A stretch of 5,731 nucleotides of DNA from DAIOEK01 sp036746315 (GTDB taxonomy: Bacteria; Chloroflexota; Anaerolineae; Anaerolineales; Anaerolineaceae): assembly GCA_036746315.1 (NCBI GenBank), contig DAIOEK010000076.1, forward strand, positions 1 to 5,731. The letters run 5' to 3'. The notes under the pieces were generated by a model. It saw nothing but the letters and a program-made list of their open reading frames with translations, did no database searches and was not told where the DNA came from. The position numbers and the translations under genes were made by a program. Position 1 is the first letter of the stretch, and every line of letters starts with the position of its first letter. Positions 1-4,824 of this stretch are shown here, piece after piece.

Positions 1-22
1 CGACTTCGGGCAGTTCAGGCAT
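1..22 (-). CDS. mutM: Formamidopyrimidine-DNA glycosylase, N-terminus only (partial, runs off left edge)
   Basis: Only seven full codons are visible, reading MPELPEV from an ATG at 22-20. This is the signature start of Fpg/MutM, the bifunctional glycosylase/AP lyase that removes 8-oxoguanine and formamidopyrimidines from DNA. In that family the Pro exposed after Met removal is the catalytic nucleophile and the following Glu is also catalytic, so the start codon is effectively fixed. The related Nei enzymes usually begin MPEGPE, which fits less well. The gene follows prs on the same strand after 41 bp and may be co-transcribed with it. No good Shine-Dalgarno is visible: only AAG directly abuts the ATG. 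A stable hairpin (35-56) lies 12 nt upstream. The assignment rests on a seven-residue match, so it is strong but not proven; the rest of the gene lies outside the window. Confidence 0.82.
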
Positions 23-34
23 CTTAAATACGAT

Positions 35-56
35 GGGCGTACGCAAGCGCACGCCC
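35..56 (-). other. Intercistronic RNA hairpin between prs and mutM
   Basis: In the minus-strand RNA this 22-nt stretch can fold into GGGCGU paired with ACGCCC, extended by one G-U wobble and two G-C type pairs, closing a CUUG tetraloop. That makes nine base pairs in all. The plus-strand version has an A-C mismatch where the minus strand has the G-U pair, so the fold favours the direction of prs and mutM. It starts 7 nt after the prs stop. The sequence after it (AUCGUAUUUAAG) is not a real U-tract, so it is a poor intrinsic terminator. It is more likely a 3'-end stabiliser, a processing site or a partial attenuator. The pairing is seen in the sequence; the role is inferred. Confidence 0.55.
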
Positions 57-63
57 GAACGGT

Positions 64-1053
64 TTATTCGTTGAACATCTCGCCAACGCTGCGCCCTTCA
101 TGCGCGCGGCAGATGACCTCGCCGATCAACGGCGCCACAGATTGAACGATCAAACGATCGCCCAGGAATTTTCGTTTTTCATCCGAGATGGGGATGGTGT
201 CGGTGGTGATGAATTCTTTCACCGGCGCTGCGCCCAATCGTTCAGCGGCATTCGCATTCAAACCGGGATGAATGAAGGTGACATACACATCGCGCGCGCC
301 ATGTTCCTTGGCGATATTCACAGCCTGAACAATGGACCCACCGGTATCCACTTCGTCATCCACAATAATCACATCCCGCCCGTTGACATCACCGATAATG
401 GTCAACGCCTGGGATTTGGCGTCATTTCCGCTGCGGCGCTTCTCGATAAACGCCATCGGCGAATCCAAACGCGCTGCAAAATCGCGGGCTTTCTTTGCAA
501 AACCCAGGTCAGCCGTCAGAATGACCGGTGACACCAGCCGGGAGTGGATTTTCTGCAGGTACTTGACCAGAATATGGAAGGCGGAAATTACATCGCCGGG
601 GATGGAGAAGAATCCCTGGATCTGCCCGGCATGCAAGTCGAGGGTGATATAGCGGTCTGCCCCTGCCACTTCGATCATATCCGCCACCAGCCGGGCGGTG
701 ATAGGCACCCGCGGCTGATCCTTCTTATCCGAGCGGGCATAGCACAGGTAGGGTACCACGGCGGTGATACGGGCAGCGGAATCCAGCTTGAGGGTCTGCA
801 TTAGAATGAGCAGTTCCATCAAATTCCGATGTGTTGGAACGCTGGTGGTTTGGATCACATAACAATCCTGTCCGCGGACAGAGCTGTGCAGTTTGACAAA
901 GAGATTGTCATTGGGGAATTTGATGATATCCCGCCCGCACAGAGGAACATCCAGATAAGCTGCTATCGAATTCGCCAGATCAGGGCAGGAAGTGCCTGCA
1001 TACAGTTTGATCTCTCCGTACATGCCGACATCATGCCGGGTTGTCACCATCAT
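64..1053 (-). CDS. prs: Ribose-phosphate pyrophosphokinase (PRPP synthetase)
   Basis: Cytosolic enzyme that transfers pyrophosphate from ATP to ribose 5-phosphate, giving PRPP for purine, pyrimidine, His, Trp and NAD synthesis. With the start at 1053 the protein is 329 aa, close to the usual 310-330. The N-terminal half begins YGEIKLYAG (about residue 12) and contains the SSVRGQDCYVIQT stretch. The catalytic flexible loop is at 105-115 (YARSDKKDQPR), followed by DLHAGQIQGFF (139-149). The ribose-phosphate loop is VDDEVDTGGS (231-240). The DKKD loop resembles the form found in animal enzymes more than the RQDRK form of E. coli. An upstream in-frame ATG at 1086 exists, but a GGAAAGGTGA Shine-Dalgarno (1058-1067) sits just ahead of the ATG-ATG pair at 1053/1050, so I start there. 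mutM follows 41 bp downstream; an AT-rich promoter region and a palindrome lie upstream. Confidence 0.95.
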   Translation of the reverse strand: MMVTTRHDVGMYGEIKLYAGTSCPDLANSIAAYLDVPLCGRDIIKFPNDNLFVKLHSSVRGQDCYVIQTTSVPTHRNLMELLILMQTLKLDSAARITAVVPYLCYARSDKKDQPRVPITARLVADMIEVAGADRYITLDLHAGQIQGFFSIPGDVISAFHILVKYLQKIHSRLVSPVILTADLGFAKKARDFAARLDSPMAFIEKRRSGNDAKSQALTIIGDVNGRDVIIVDDEVDTGGSIVQAVNIAKEHGARDVYVTFIHPGLNANAAERLGAAPVKEFITTDTIPISDEKRKFLGDRLIVQSVAPLIGEVICRAHEGRSVGEMFNE

Positions 1054-1057
1054 CTGT

Positions 1058-1067
1058 TCACCTTTCC
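1058..1067 (-). promoter_or_regulatory. Ribosome binding site deciding the prs start
   Basis: The minus strand reads GGAAAGGTGA four nt before ATGATG. This is a good match to the anti-Shine-Dalgarno complement AAGGAGGTGA and selects 1053 (or 1050) over the longer in-frame start at 1086, which would place this motif inside the coding sequence. Confidence 0.7.
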
Positions 1068-1092
1068 ATATTGGTAGAAGAAACAACGAACC

Positions 1093-1112
1093 TATATACT
1101 AATTGTAATATA
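1093..1112 (-). promoter_or_regulatory. Probable prs promoter, -10 region candidates
   Basis: Two overlapping choices of -10 box occur on the minus strand in this AT-rich patch: TATATT at 1107-1112 and TATATA at 1093-1098. Neither has a convincing -35 box at 16-18 bp. The patch lies after the acetyltransferase terminator and before the prs Shine-Dalgarno, so a promoter is expected here. The exact boxes are uncertain. Confidence 0.4.
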
Positions 1113-1120
1113 TCTGAACA

Positions 1121-1135
1121 GGCAATGCTATTGCC
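1121..1135. repeat. Inverted repeat upstream of prs, operator-like
   Basis: GGCAAT-GCT-ATTGCC is a perfect palindrome with 6-bp arms and a 3-bp centre. It lies 8 bp upstream of the TATATT -10 candidate, where the -35/-10 spacer would be. This is a typical place for a repressor or activator site. The arms are too short and the loop too tight for a stable RNA hairpin, so a DNA-binding site is the likelier reading. No known regulator is assigned. Confidence 0.4.
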
Positions 1136-1201
1136 GTTACTAACATAAACGAAAACAACCTTCACCATCGTGCCGTGATTTTTCTCACCCGGAAAAATGA
1201 A

Positions 1202-1233
1202 ATTCCCTCTGTCGAGAGTCTGACAGAGGGAAT
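1202..1233 (-). terminator. Intrinsic terminator of the acetyltransferase gene
   Basis: A perfect 12-bp stem (ATTCCCTCTGTC with GACAGAGGGAAT) encloses an 8-nt loop. It begins 9 nt after the acetyltransferase stop codon. On the minus strand it is followed by TTCATTTTTCC, an interrupted T-tract. It should insulate prs from upstream transcription. A weaker A/T-rich inverted repeat (1178-1198) lies just beyond it. Confidence 0.85.
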
Positions 1234-1242
1234 GCTTTATTG

Positions 1243-1794
1243 TTATACGCCGGGATGATAGTCATCTTTCCAATCGGGACGCAGCATACCCAGTAACAAC
1301 ACACCCATATACTTCCCGTAGCGGAATTCGGCATCGCGCAGCCGTCCTTCGTTCACAAAGCCAACCTTTTCGTAACACCGCAAAGCGCGCTGATTGTCTT
1401 CGAATACTCTGAGCCAGACACGATGCAAGTTCAACGCTTCGAAGGCGACCTTCAACATCAGTTGAATGGTCTCCGTTCCCATGCCTTTATCCCAGTATTG
1501 TTTTTCGCCGATCATAATGCCAAGTTCGGCGTTGGCATTCCGCCAGTCGATATTCATAAAACTGCAATTGCCGATCGCTTTCCAACCCTTCCCCTCCCGG
1601 GTTTCGATCATCAGGGGATGTTCTTCGAGCGGCAGCTGCCGCATCTTGTCGAACCAGCTATTCTCATCTTCAAGTCCCATTGGATAGAGGATAGTCAGAC
1701 CACGGATCACCTCCGCATCATTGAGCCATTCCAAAAACAAAGGAATATCATCCTTTTCAATGGCGCGCAGCCGAATATTTTTTCCGGTGTACAT
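1243..1794 (-). CDS. GNAT-family N-acetyltransferase, RimJ/RimL type
   Basis: A 183-aa cytosolic protein expected to transfer an acetyl group from acetyl-CoA to an amine: a protein N-terminus, polyamine, amino sugar or drug. The substrate cannot be read from sequence. Family features in order: IRLRAIEKDD at 7-16 (strand 1 and the typical LR.. DD start); an ELGIMIG strand at 90-96; the acetyl-CoA pyrophosphate loop QYWDKGMGTE at 99-108, matching the Q/R-x-x-G-x-G/A motif; and the C-terminal N-x-R-A-L-R-C-Y-E-K-V-G-F signature at 134-146. The protein is full length for the family, with no signal peptide or membrane segment. The ATG at 1794 is preceded by a strong GGAGGG (1799-1804) at 4-nt spacing; a longer in-frame start at 1863 lacks support. 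It lies 69 bp downstream of aspS, behind a terminator, and ends in its own terminator. Confidence 0.9.
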   Translation of the reverse strand: MYTGKNIRLRAIEKDDIPLFLEWLNDAEVIRGLTILYPMGLEDENSWFDKMRQLPLEEHPLMIETREGKGWKAIGNCSFMNIDWRNANAELGIMIGEKQYWDKGMGTETIQLMLKVAFEALNLHRVWLRVFEDNQRALRCYEKVGFVNEGRLRDAEFRYGKYMGVLLLGMLRPDWKDDYHPGV

Positions 1795-1798
1795 GGTT

Positions 1799-1804
1799 CC
1801 CTCC
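1799..1804 (-). promoter_or_regulatory. Ribosome binding site deciding the acetyltransferase start
   Basis: GGAGGG on the minus strand, four nt before the ATG at 1794-1792. It is the best Shine-Dalgarno in the window along with the one at 3358, and it rules out the longer in-frame start at 1863. Confidence 0.75.
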
Positions 1805-1826
1805 TGGCAATGATGAGTTAAATAAA

Positions 1827-1852
1827 CAGATGGGGACGGCATTCCCCATCTG
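1827..1852 (-). terminator. Intrinsic terminator just after aspS
   Basis: A perfect 10-bp stem (CAGATGGGGA with TCCCCATCTG on the minus strand) closes a 6-nt loop, 11 nt past the aspS stop codon. It is followed by TTTATTTAAC, a broken T-tract. It lies only 32 nt ahead of the acetyltransferase start, with no visible promoter between. The downstream gene therefore depends on read-through or on a promoter inside aspS. Confidence 0.75.
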
Positions 1853-1863
1853 ACGGCCAACAA

Positions 1864-3183
1864 TTACGGGTGCAGGCGGTTCGGTCCTCTGAAGAGGTAA
1901 GTGGCCTCGCGAACATTACCCAACCCAAGCAGCACCATCAGGAAGCGGTTCAAGCCCATGCCAAAACCACCGTGCGGCGGGCAGCCATATTTGAAGAAAT
2001 CGAGGTAGAACTGGATCGGCTCGGCGTTCAAACCTTTTTCCTCTGCCTGCTTGAGCAGAACATCCACCCGGTGTTCGCGCTGTGCACCTGTGGTGATTTC
2101 CAAACCACTGCCCAACAGGTCGAAGCTCTTGGTCAGGTTGGGGTTATCCTCCATGTGCATGTGATAGAACGGGCGCACGGTAACCGGCCAATCCTTCACA
2201 AACACGAAGTCGTTCCCGTACTTTTCCTTGACATATTTACCCAATAGCCGCTCTCCACCCGGGTCGATATCTCCCTTGCGCTCGGGCGGTAAAGCATAAT
2301 CCTGCGCCTTCAGAATGGCGTAGGCTTCGCTCATCGTCAGCCGCGGGAAGGGCGTTTCAGGCACCACAATTTCCAAACCCAACAGTTCACGGATTTCATC
2401 GCCATGGACTTCCTTTACCCGTTTGTAAACATATTGCAGCCATTCCTCATGGAACTTCATTACATCTTCGTGACTGTCGACCCAACTGATTTCCACATCC
2501 ACACCGGTGAACTCGGTCATATGGCGCGAGGTGAAGGATGGGTCAGCCCGGAAGACCGGACCGATTTCGAAGACTTTGTCGTATCCTGCCGACATTGCCA
2601 TCTGCTTATAGAACTGCGGCGATTGTGAAAGATACGCTTTGCGTTCGAAATACTGCACTTCAAAAAGCTCCGCACCTGATTCGCTGGGGGTGCCCATGAT
2701 TCTGGGGCTATGCATTTCCTGGAAATTCTGCTTCGCCCAGTACTCGCGCATGGCAATTTCTGCCGTGGTCTGGACCTTGAAAATAATGGCAGTCTGCGGG
2801 CGGCGCAGATCGAGATAGCGCCAATCCAGGCGATAATCCATCTCCGGCAGCGCTTCGGCAAACGGGTCCAACGGAAGAGGCGACCCCGCCAGATTTTCGA
2901 CGGTTACATCTTTCAGCTGAATTTCCAACCCGTTAAGCTTTACCACGGGGTTATCGATCACCACCCCGGTAACGGTCACAGCGCTTTCCACGGTCAACGC
3001 GGAAATTTTTGCCGCCATTTCCTCGCCGGCTGCTTTTTCAAACACCACCTGCGCCGAGGCAGTGTGATCGCGAATGACCAAAAATTGCATCTTCTTCTGG
3101 TCCCGCACCGTTTGCAGCCATCCCTGGATTTTTACTTCCTTGCCAATGAAATTACGTAATTCCTTAATCAGGGTCCGTTCCAT
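1864..3183 (-). CDS. aspS: Aspartyl-tRNA synthetase, archaeal/eukaryotic type (possibly non-discriminating, Asp/Asn)
   Basis: Class IIb synthetase that joins aspartate to tRNA-Asp; some members also charge tRNA-Asn for later amidation. The 439-aa length fits the compact archaeal-type enzyme, not the roughly 590-aa bacterial AspRS with its GAD insert. An N-terminal OB fold (about 1-100) carries GW at 21-22. The linker contains YLDLRRP (123-129), and the flipping loop SESGAELF is at 167-174. The AspRS-type QSPQFYKQ is at 187-194, where AsnRS would have a different sequence. Motif 2 spans 205-225 (FEIGPVFRA through RHMTEF), the GLEITTGAQREHR block follows, and motif 3 is GMGLNR at 408-413. I start at the ATG at 3183, preceded by GGAG (3190-3193); an in-frame ATG at 3222 would swallow that site and a hairpin. 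The OB-fold residue two after GW is Gln, and the C-terminus reads LFRGPNRLHP where LFPRD-like ends are usual. tRNA-Asn charging is undecided. Confidence 0.94.
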   Translation of the reverse strand: MERTLIKELRNFIGKEVKIQGWLQTVRDQKKMQFLVIRDHTASAQVVFEKAAGEEMAAKISALTVESAVTVTGVVIDNPVVKLNGLEIQLKDVTVENLAGSPLPLDPFAEALPEMDYRLDWRYLDLRRPQTAIIFKVQTTAEIAMREYWAKQNFQEMHSPRIMGTPSESGAELFEVQYFERKAYLSQSPQFYKQMAMSAGYDKVFEIGPVFRADPSFTSRHMTEFTGVDVEISWVDSHEDVMKFHEEWLQYVYKRVKEVHGDEIRELLGLEIVVPETPFPRLTMSEAYAILKAQDYALPPERKGDIDPGGERLLGKYVKEKYGNDFVFVKDWPVTVRPFYHMHMEDNPNLTKSFDLLGSGLEITTGAQREHRVDVLLKQAEEKGLNAEPIQFYLDFFKYGCPPHGGFGMGLNRFLMVLLGLGNVREATYLFRGPNRLHP

Positions 3184-3189
3184 AATCCG

Positions 3190-3193
3190 CTCC
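3190..3193 (-). promoter_or_regulatory. Ribosome binding site deciding the aspS start
   Basis: GGAG on the minus strand, six nt before the ATG at 3183-3181. It supports a start at the MERTLIKELR residues, which matches where archaeal-type AspRS proteins normally begin. Confidence 0.65.
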
Positions 3194-3200
3194 AAATACC

Positions 3201-3218
3201 ACCGGCAATTTTGCCGGT
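3201..3218 (-). promoter_or_regulatory. Palindrome/hairpin in the aspS 5' leader
   Basis: ACCGGCAA and TTGCCGGT form perfect 8-bp arms around a 2-bp centre. As minus-strand RNA it can fold with a 7-bp, GC-rich stem and a 4-nt loop, ending 7 nt before the aspS Shine-Dalgarno. It would sit at roughly +18 to +35 if the TATAAT at 3243-3248 is the -10 box. It could be a translational control hairpin, a leader stabiliser or a DNA operator. It has no T-tract, so it is not a terminator. Confidence 0.5.
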
Positions 3219-3242
3219 TCATAATGCCGAGATATGTCCGTT

Positions 3243-3248
3243 ATTATA
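3243..3248 (-). promoter_or_regulatory. Probable aspS promoter -10 box
   Basis: A perfect TATAAT on the minus strand, about 60 bp before the aspS start codon. The expected -35 position (spacer 17-18) reads only TTATAG/TTTATA, so the -35 element is weak. The placement in a divergent intergenic region supports a promoter. Confidence 0.55.
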
Positions 3249-3328
3249 CGCTAATCTTGAGAAAACTATAAAATCGTTACAACCGGTAAATTAACAATGA
3301 TTTTACAAAAACGGCAATCATTTTCGCC

Positions 3329-3334
3329 TATAAT
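3329..3334 (+). promoter_or_regulatory. Probable promoter -10 box of the STAS-like gene
   Basis: A perfect TATAAT, 34 bp ahead of the start codon. No good -35 is present at 16-18 bp. The nearest resemblance, TTTACA at 3302-3307, is 21 bp away, which is too far for a standard sigma-70 site. Confidence 0.55.
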
Positions 3335-3357
3335 GCAAATTACCAATGTCCAAATTC

Positions 3358-3363
3358 GGAGGA
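3358..3363 (+). promoter_or_regulatory. Ribosome binding site deciding the STAS-like gene start
   Basis: GGAGGA five nt ahead of the ATG at 3369. It sets the start 24 codons inside the longest possible reading frame. Confidence 0.75.
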
Positions 3364-3368
3364 AAGTA

Positions 3369-3734
3369 ATGTCACGTGTGCAGTTTGTCGATTTCAAAGG
3401 TAAAAAGATTCTCCATGAAGATTTTTCGAATATTTCCAATCCCGCTGAAATGGTTTCATTGATCAATGAAGCCCGCAAGATAATCGCTGCCCAGCCGGCA
3501 AAATCCGTCCTGGCAGTACTGGATGCAACCAATTCCAAATTCAATAACGATGTGCTGACTGCCATGAAAGAATTCACCAAGGCAAATGAACCCTTTGTGA
3601 AACATGCCTGTGTGGTCGGCATCGATGGCTTGTTGCAGGTAGCGCTGACCGCCATTTCCAAGTTTTCCGGACGGTCCTTCAAATCTTTCGTCTCACTCGA
3701 AGACGCCAAAGAGTGGCTGGTCTCACAGCCCTAA
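3369..3734 (+). CDS. Small STAS/SEC14-like (SpoIIAA-like) domain protein
   Basis: A 121-aa soluble protein, predicted alternating alpha/beta, with no signal peptide or membrane segment. It resembles small bacterial proteins described as STAS/SEC14-domain or SpoIIAA-like: an opening VQFVDFKGKKILHEDFSN (4-21), a core strand SVLAVLDATNSKF (46-58), then F-x-K-A-N-E-P-F-V-K leading into VVGIDGLLQ (82-90), and a closing KFSGRSFKSFVSLEDAKEWL (98-117). That closing pattern is characteristic of the group as I remember it. The biochemical role of these proteins is generally unknown. I see no SpoIIAA-type phosphorylatable Ser context I could vouch for, and no anti-sigma partner lies nearby. The ATG at 3369 follows GGAGGA (3358-3363) at 5-nt spacing; a longer start at 3297 would run through the TATAAT box and is rejected. 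It is monocistronic, divergent from aspS and convergent with meaB. Confidence 0.72.
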   Translation: MSRVQFVDFKGKKILHEDFSNISNPAEMVSLINEARKIIAAQPAKSVLAVLDATNSKFNNDVLTAMKEFTKANEPFVKHACVVGIDGLLQVALTAISKFSGRSFKSFVSLEDAKEWLVSQP

Positions 3735-3749
3735 CTGCATTCAGAAAAA

Positions 3750-3773
3750 ATCCCGCCTGAAACCTGGCGGGAT
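3750..3773. terminator. Bidirectional intrinsic terminator between the STAS-like gene and meaB
   Basis: An 8-bp stem (ATCCCGCC with GGCGGGAT) surrounds an 8-nt loop in the 44-bp gap between two convergent stop codons. On the minus strand it is followed by six T residues (3750-3745), a classic terminator for meaB. On the plus strand it is followed by CAATTTTAT, a weaker T-rich tail. It appears to serve both genes. Confidence 0.85.
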
Positions 3774-3778
3774 CAATT

Positions 3779-4777
3779 TTATATGATATGAGCAACCCCA
3801 TCCTGGGGAGATATTTCACGTTCAAGTACCCTTTTCAATTGCGCCTGGAAAGCCCGGCGCGCGCCTGCCTGATCCCATTTGCGCAGCAGCCCAGCTTTCA
3901 ACATCTCGAACATCTCGGCTTCCACCCGCGCTTTCTCACGGCGCGTCCACTCACCGGAAGTGGTCAGCCAGGTTTTATGCTGCTCCACAGCATCCACCAA
4001 TTCATCCACCCCCTGCGCGGTGGTAGCCACCGTCTTGAGAACGGACGGTGTCCATCCCGGTGCATCTTCCGGGATAGCGGTTTCTGCTTCGCCGGGGATC
4101 AGTGTGCCATGATGCCCCTGATAACGCACCGACCCGTTCGCCATTTCCAGCATGGTGCGCAACGCCCGCTCGGTGGCATCCACCCCCGGGCGGTCCGCCT
4201 TGTTCACCACCAAAATATCTGCAATTTCGAGGATGCCTGCCTTGATCGCCTGAATGTCATCGCCCAAGCCGGGCGCCTCCACCACCAGCGTGGTATGCAC
4301 CAGGCGGACAATATCCACCTCATTCTGACCGGCACCCACCGTTTCGATGATCACCGCGCCGAACCCGGCGCAATCGAACACCTGCGCCAGGGCAGCCGTT
4401 TGAATTGCCAACCCGCCCAGCGCGCCCCGGCTTGCCATCGAACGGATGAATACGCCTTCATCGCCGGATAGATCGCGCATCCGCACCCGGTCGCCCAGCA
4501 CAGCTCCGCCGCTGAAGGGGCTGGTCGGATCCACGGCGATGATCGCCACTTTTTGTTCGGGATGTTTTTTGCGCAGTTTGAGCACGATCTGATTCACCAG
4601 CGAGGATTTTCCCGTGCCGGGAGAACCGGTGACGCCGATGAGATGCGCCTTCCCCCCATGCGGATACAGCCTGGAGAGGATGGCGTGACCCTCTTCGGTA
4701 TCATTCTCAACCGCAGATAATGCCCGGGCAAGCATCAATCGATCGCCCGATTCCAAAGCCTGTAAGTCAACTGCCAT
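3779..4777 (-). CDS. meaB: Methylmalonyl-CoA mutase-associated GTPase MeaB (ArgK family)
   Basis: G3E-type P-loop GTPase that chaperones adenosylcobalamin-dependent acyl-CoA mutases: it gates cofactor loading and protects the enzyme from inactivation. With the ATG at 4777 the protein is 332 aa, a normal length. Visible in order: the family N-terminus LARALSAVEN (16-25); Walker A GSPGTGKS (51-58); the DPTSPFSGGAVLGDR block (83-97); SMASRGALGGLA (113-124); the switch motif ETVGAGQNE (145-153), where most members have VGQSE; APGLGDDIQA (168-177); and the guanine-specificity motif NKAD (192-195). The C-terminal helical part (dimerisation region) is present. A GTG at 4798 is an alternative start giving 339 aa; neither start has a clear Shine-Dalgarno, so the N-terminus is uncertain. 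It lies 47 bp after the mutase B12 subunit, almost certainly in one transcript, and ends at the terminator at 3750-3773. Older databases call this family ArgK, an arginine transport kinase, which is not supported here. Confidence 0.95.
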   Translation of the reverse strand: MAVDLQALESGDRLMLARALSAVENDTEEGHAILSRLYPHGGKAHLIGVTGSPGTGKSSLVNQIVLKLRKKHPEQKVAIIAVDPTSPFSGGAVLGDRVRMRDLSGDEGVFIRSMASRGALGGLAIQTAALAQVFDCAGFGAVIIETVGAGQNEVDIVRLVHTTLVVEAPGLGDDIQAIKAGILEIADILVVNKADRPGVDATERALRTMLEMANGSVRYQGHHGTLIPGEAETAIPEDAPGWTPSVLKTVATTAQGVDELVDAVEQHKTWLTTSGEWTRREKARVEAEMFEMLKAGLLRKWDQAGARRAFQAQLKRVLEREISPQDGVAHII

Positions 4778-4824
4778 GAGATTCAATCTGGCTGACACGT
4801 TCGTACCAGCCCGTTACTCTTGCA

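Noticed and set aside
100..1077. Several plus-strand open frames opposite prs
   Set aside because: They overlap a full-length, motif-complete PRPP synthetase, have no ribosome site or recognisable domain, and look like antisense shadows.
1178..1198. A/T-rich inverted repeat (ATTTTTC with GAAAAAT) beyond the acetyltransferase terminator
   Set aside because: A 7-bp, mostly A-T stem is weak and probably reflects the T-tract of the neighbouring terminator; not called as a separate terminator.
1870..3159. Plus-strand and minus-strand frames inside aspS (including 2517-2861 minus)
   Set aside because: All lie within a motif-complete AspRS; their residue make-up (His/Arg/Cys rich) is that of out-of-frame translation.
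3184..3222. Longer aspS start at 3222
   Set aside because: It would place the Shine-Dalgarno and the leader palindrome inside the coding sequence, and archaeal-type AspRS proteins normally begin near MERT.
3302..3307. TTTACA as a -35 box for the STAS-like gene
   Set aside because: The spacer to the TATAAT is 21 bp, outside the normal 16-18 bp range.
3266..3709. 147-aa minus-strand frame opposite the STAS-like gene
   Set aside because: The plus frame has TATAAT, a Shine-Dalgarno and family-like sequence; the minus frame has none of these.
3788..4471. 227-aa plus-strand frame opposite meaB
   Set aside because: Antisense to a gene with all GTPase motifs; the product is His/Pro/Arg rich and unrecognisable.
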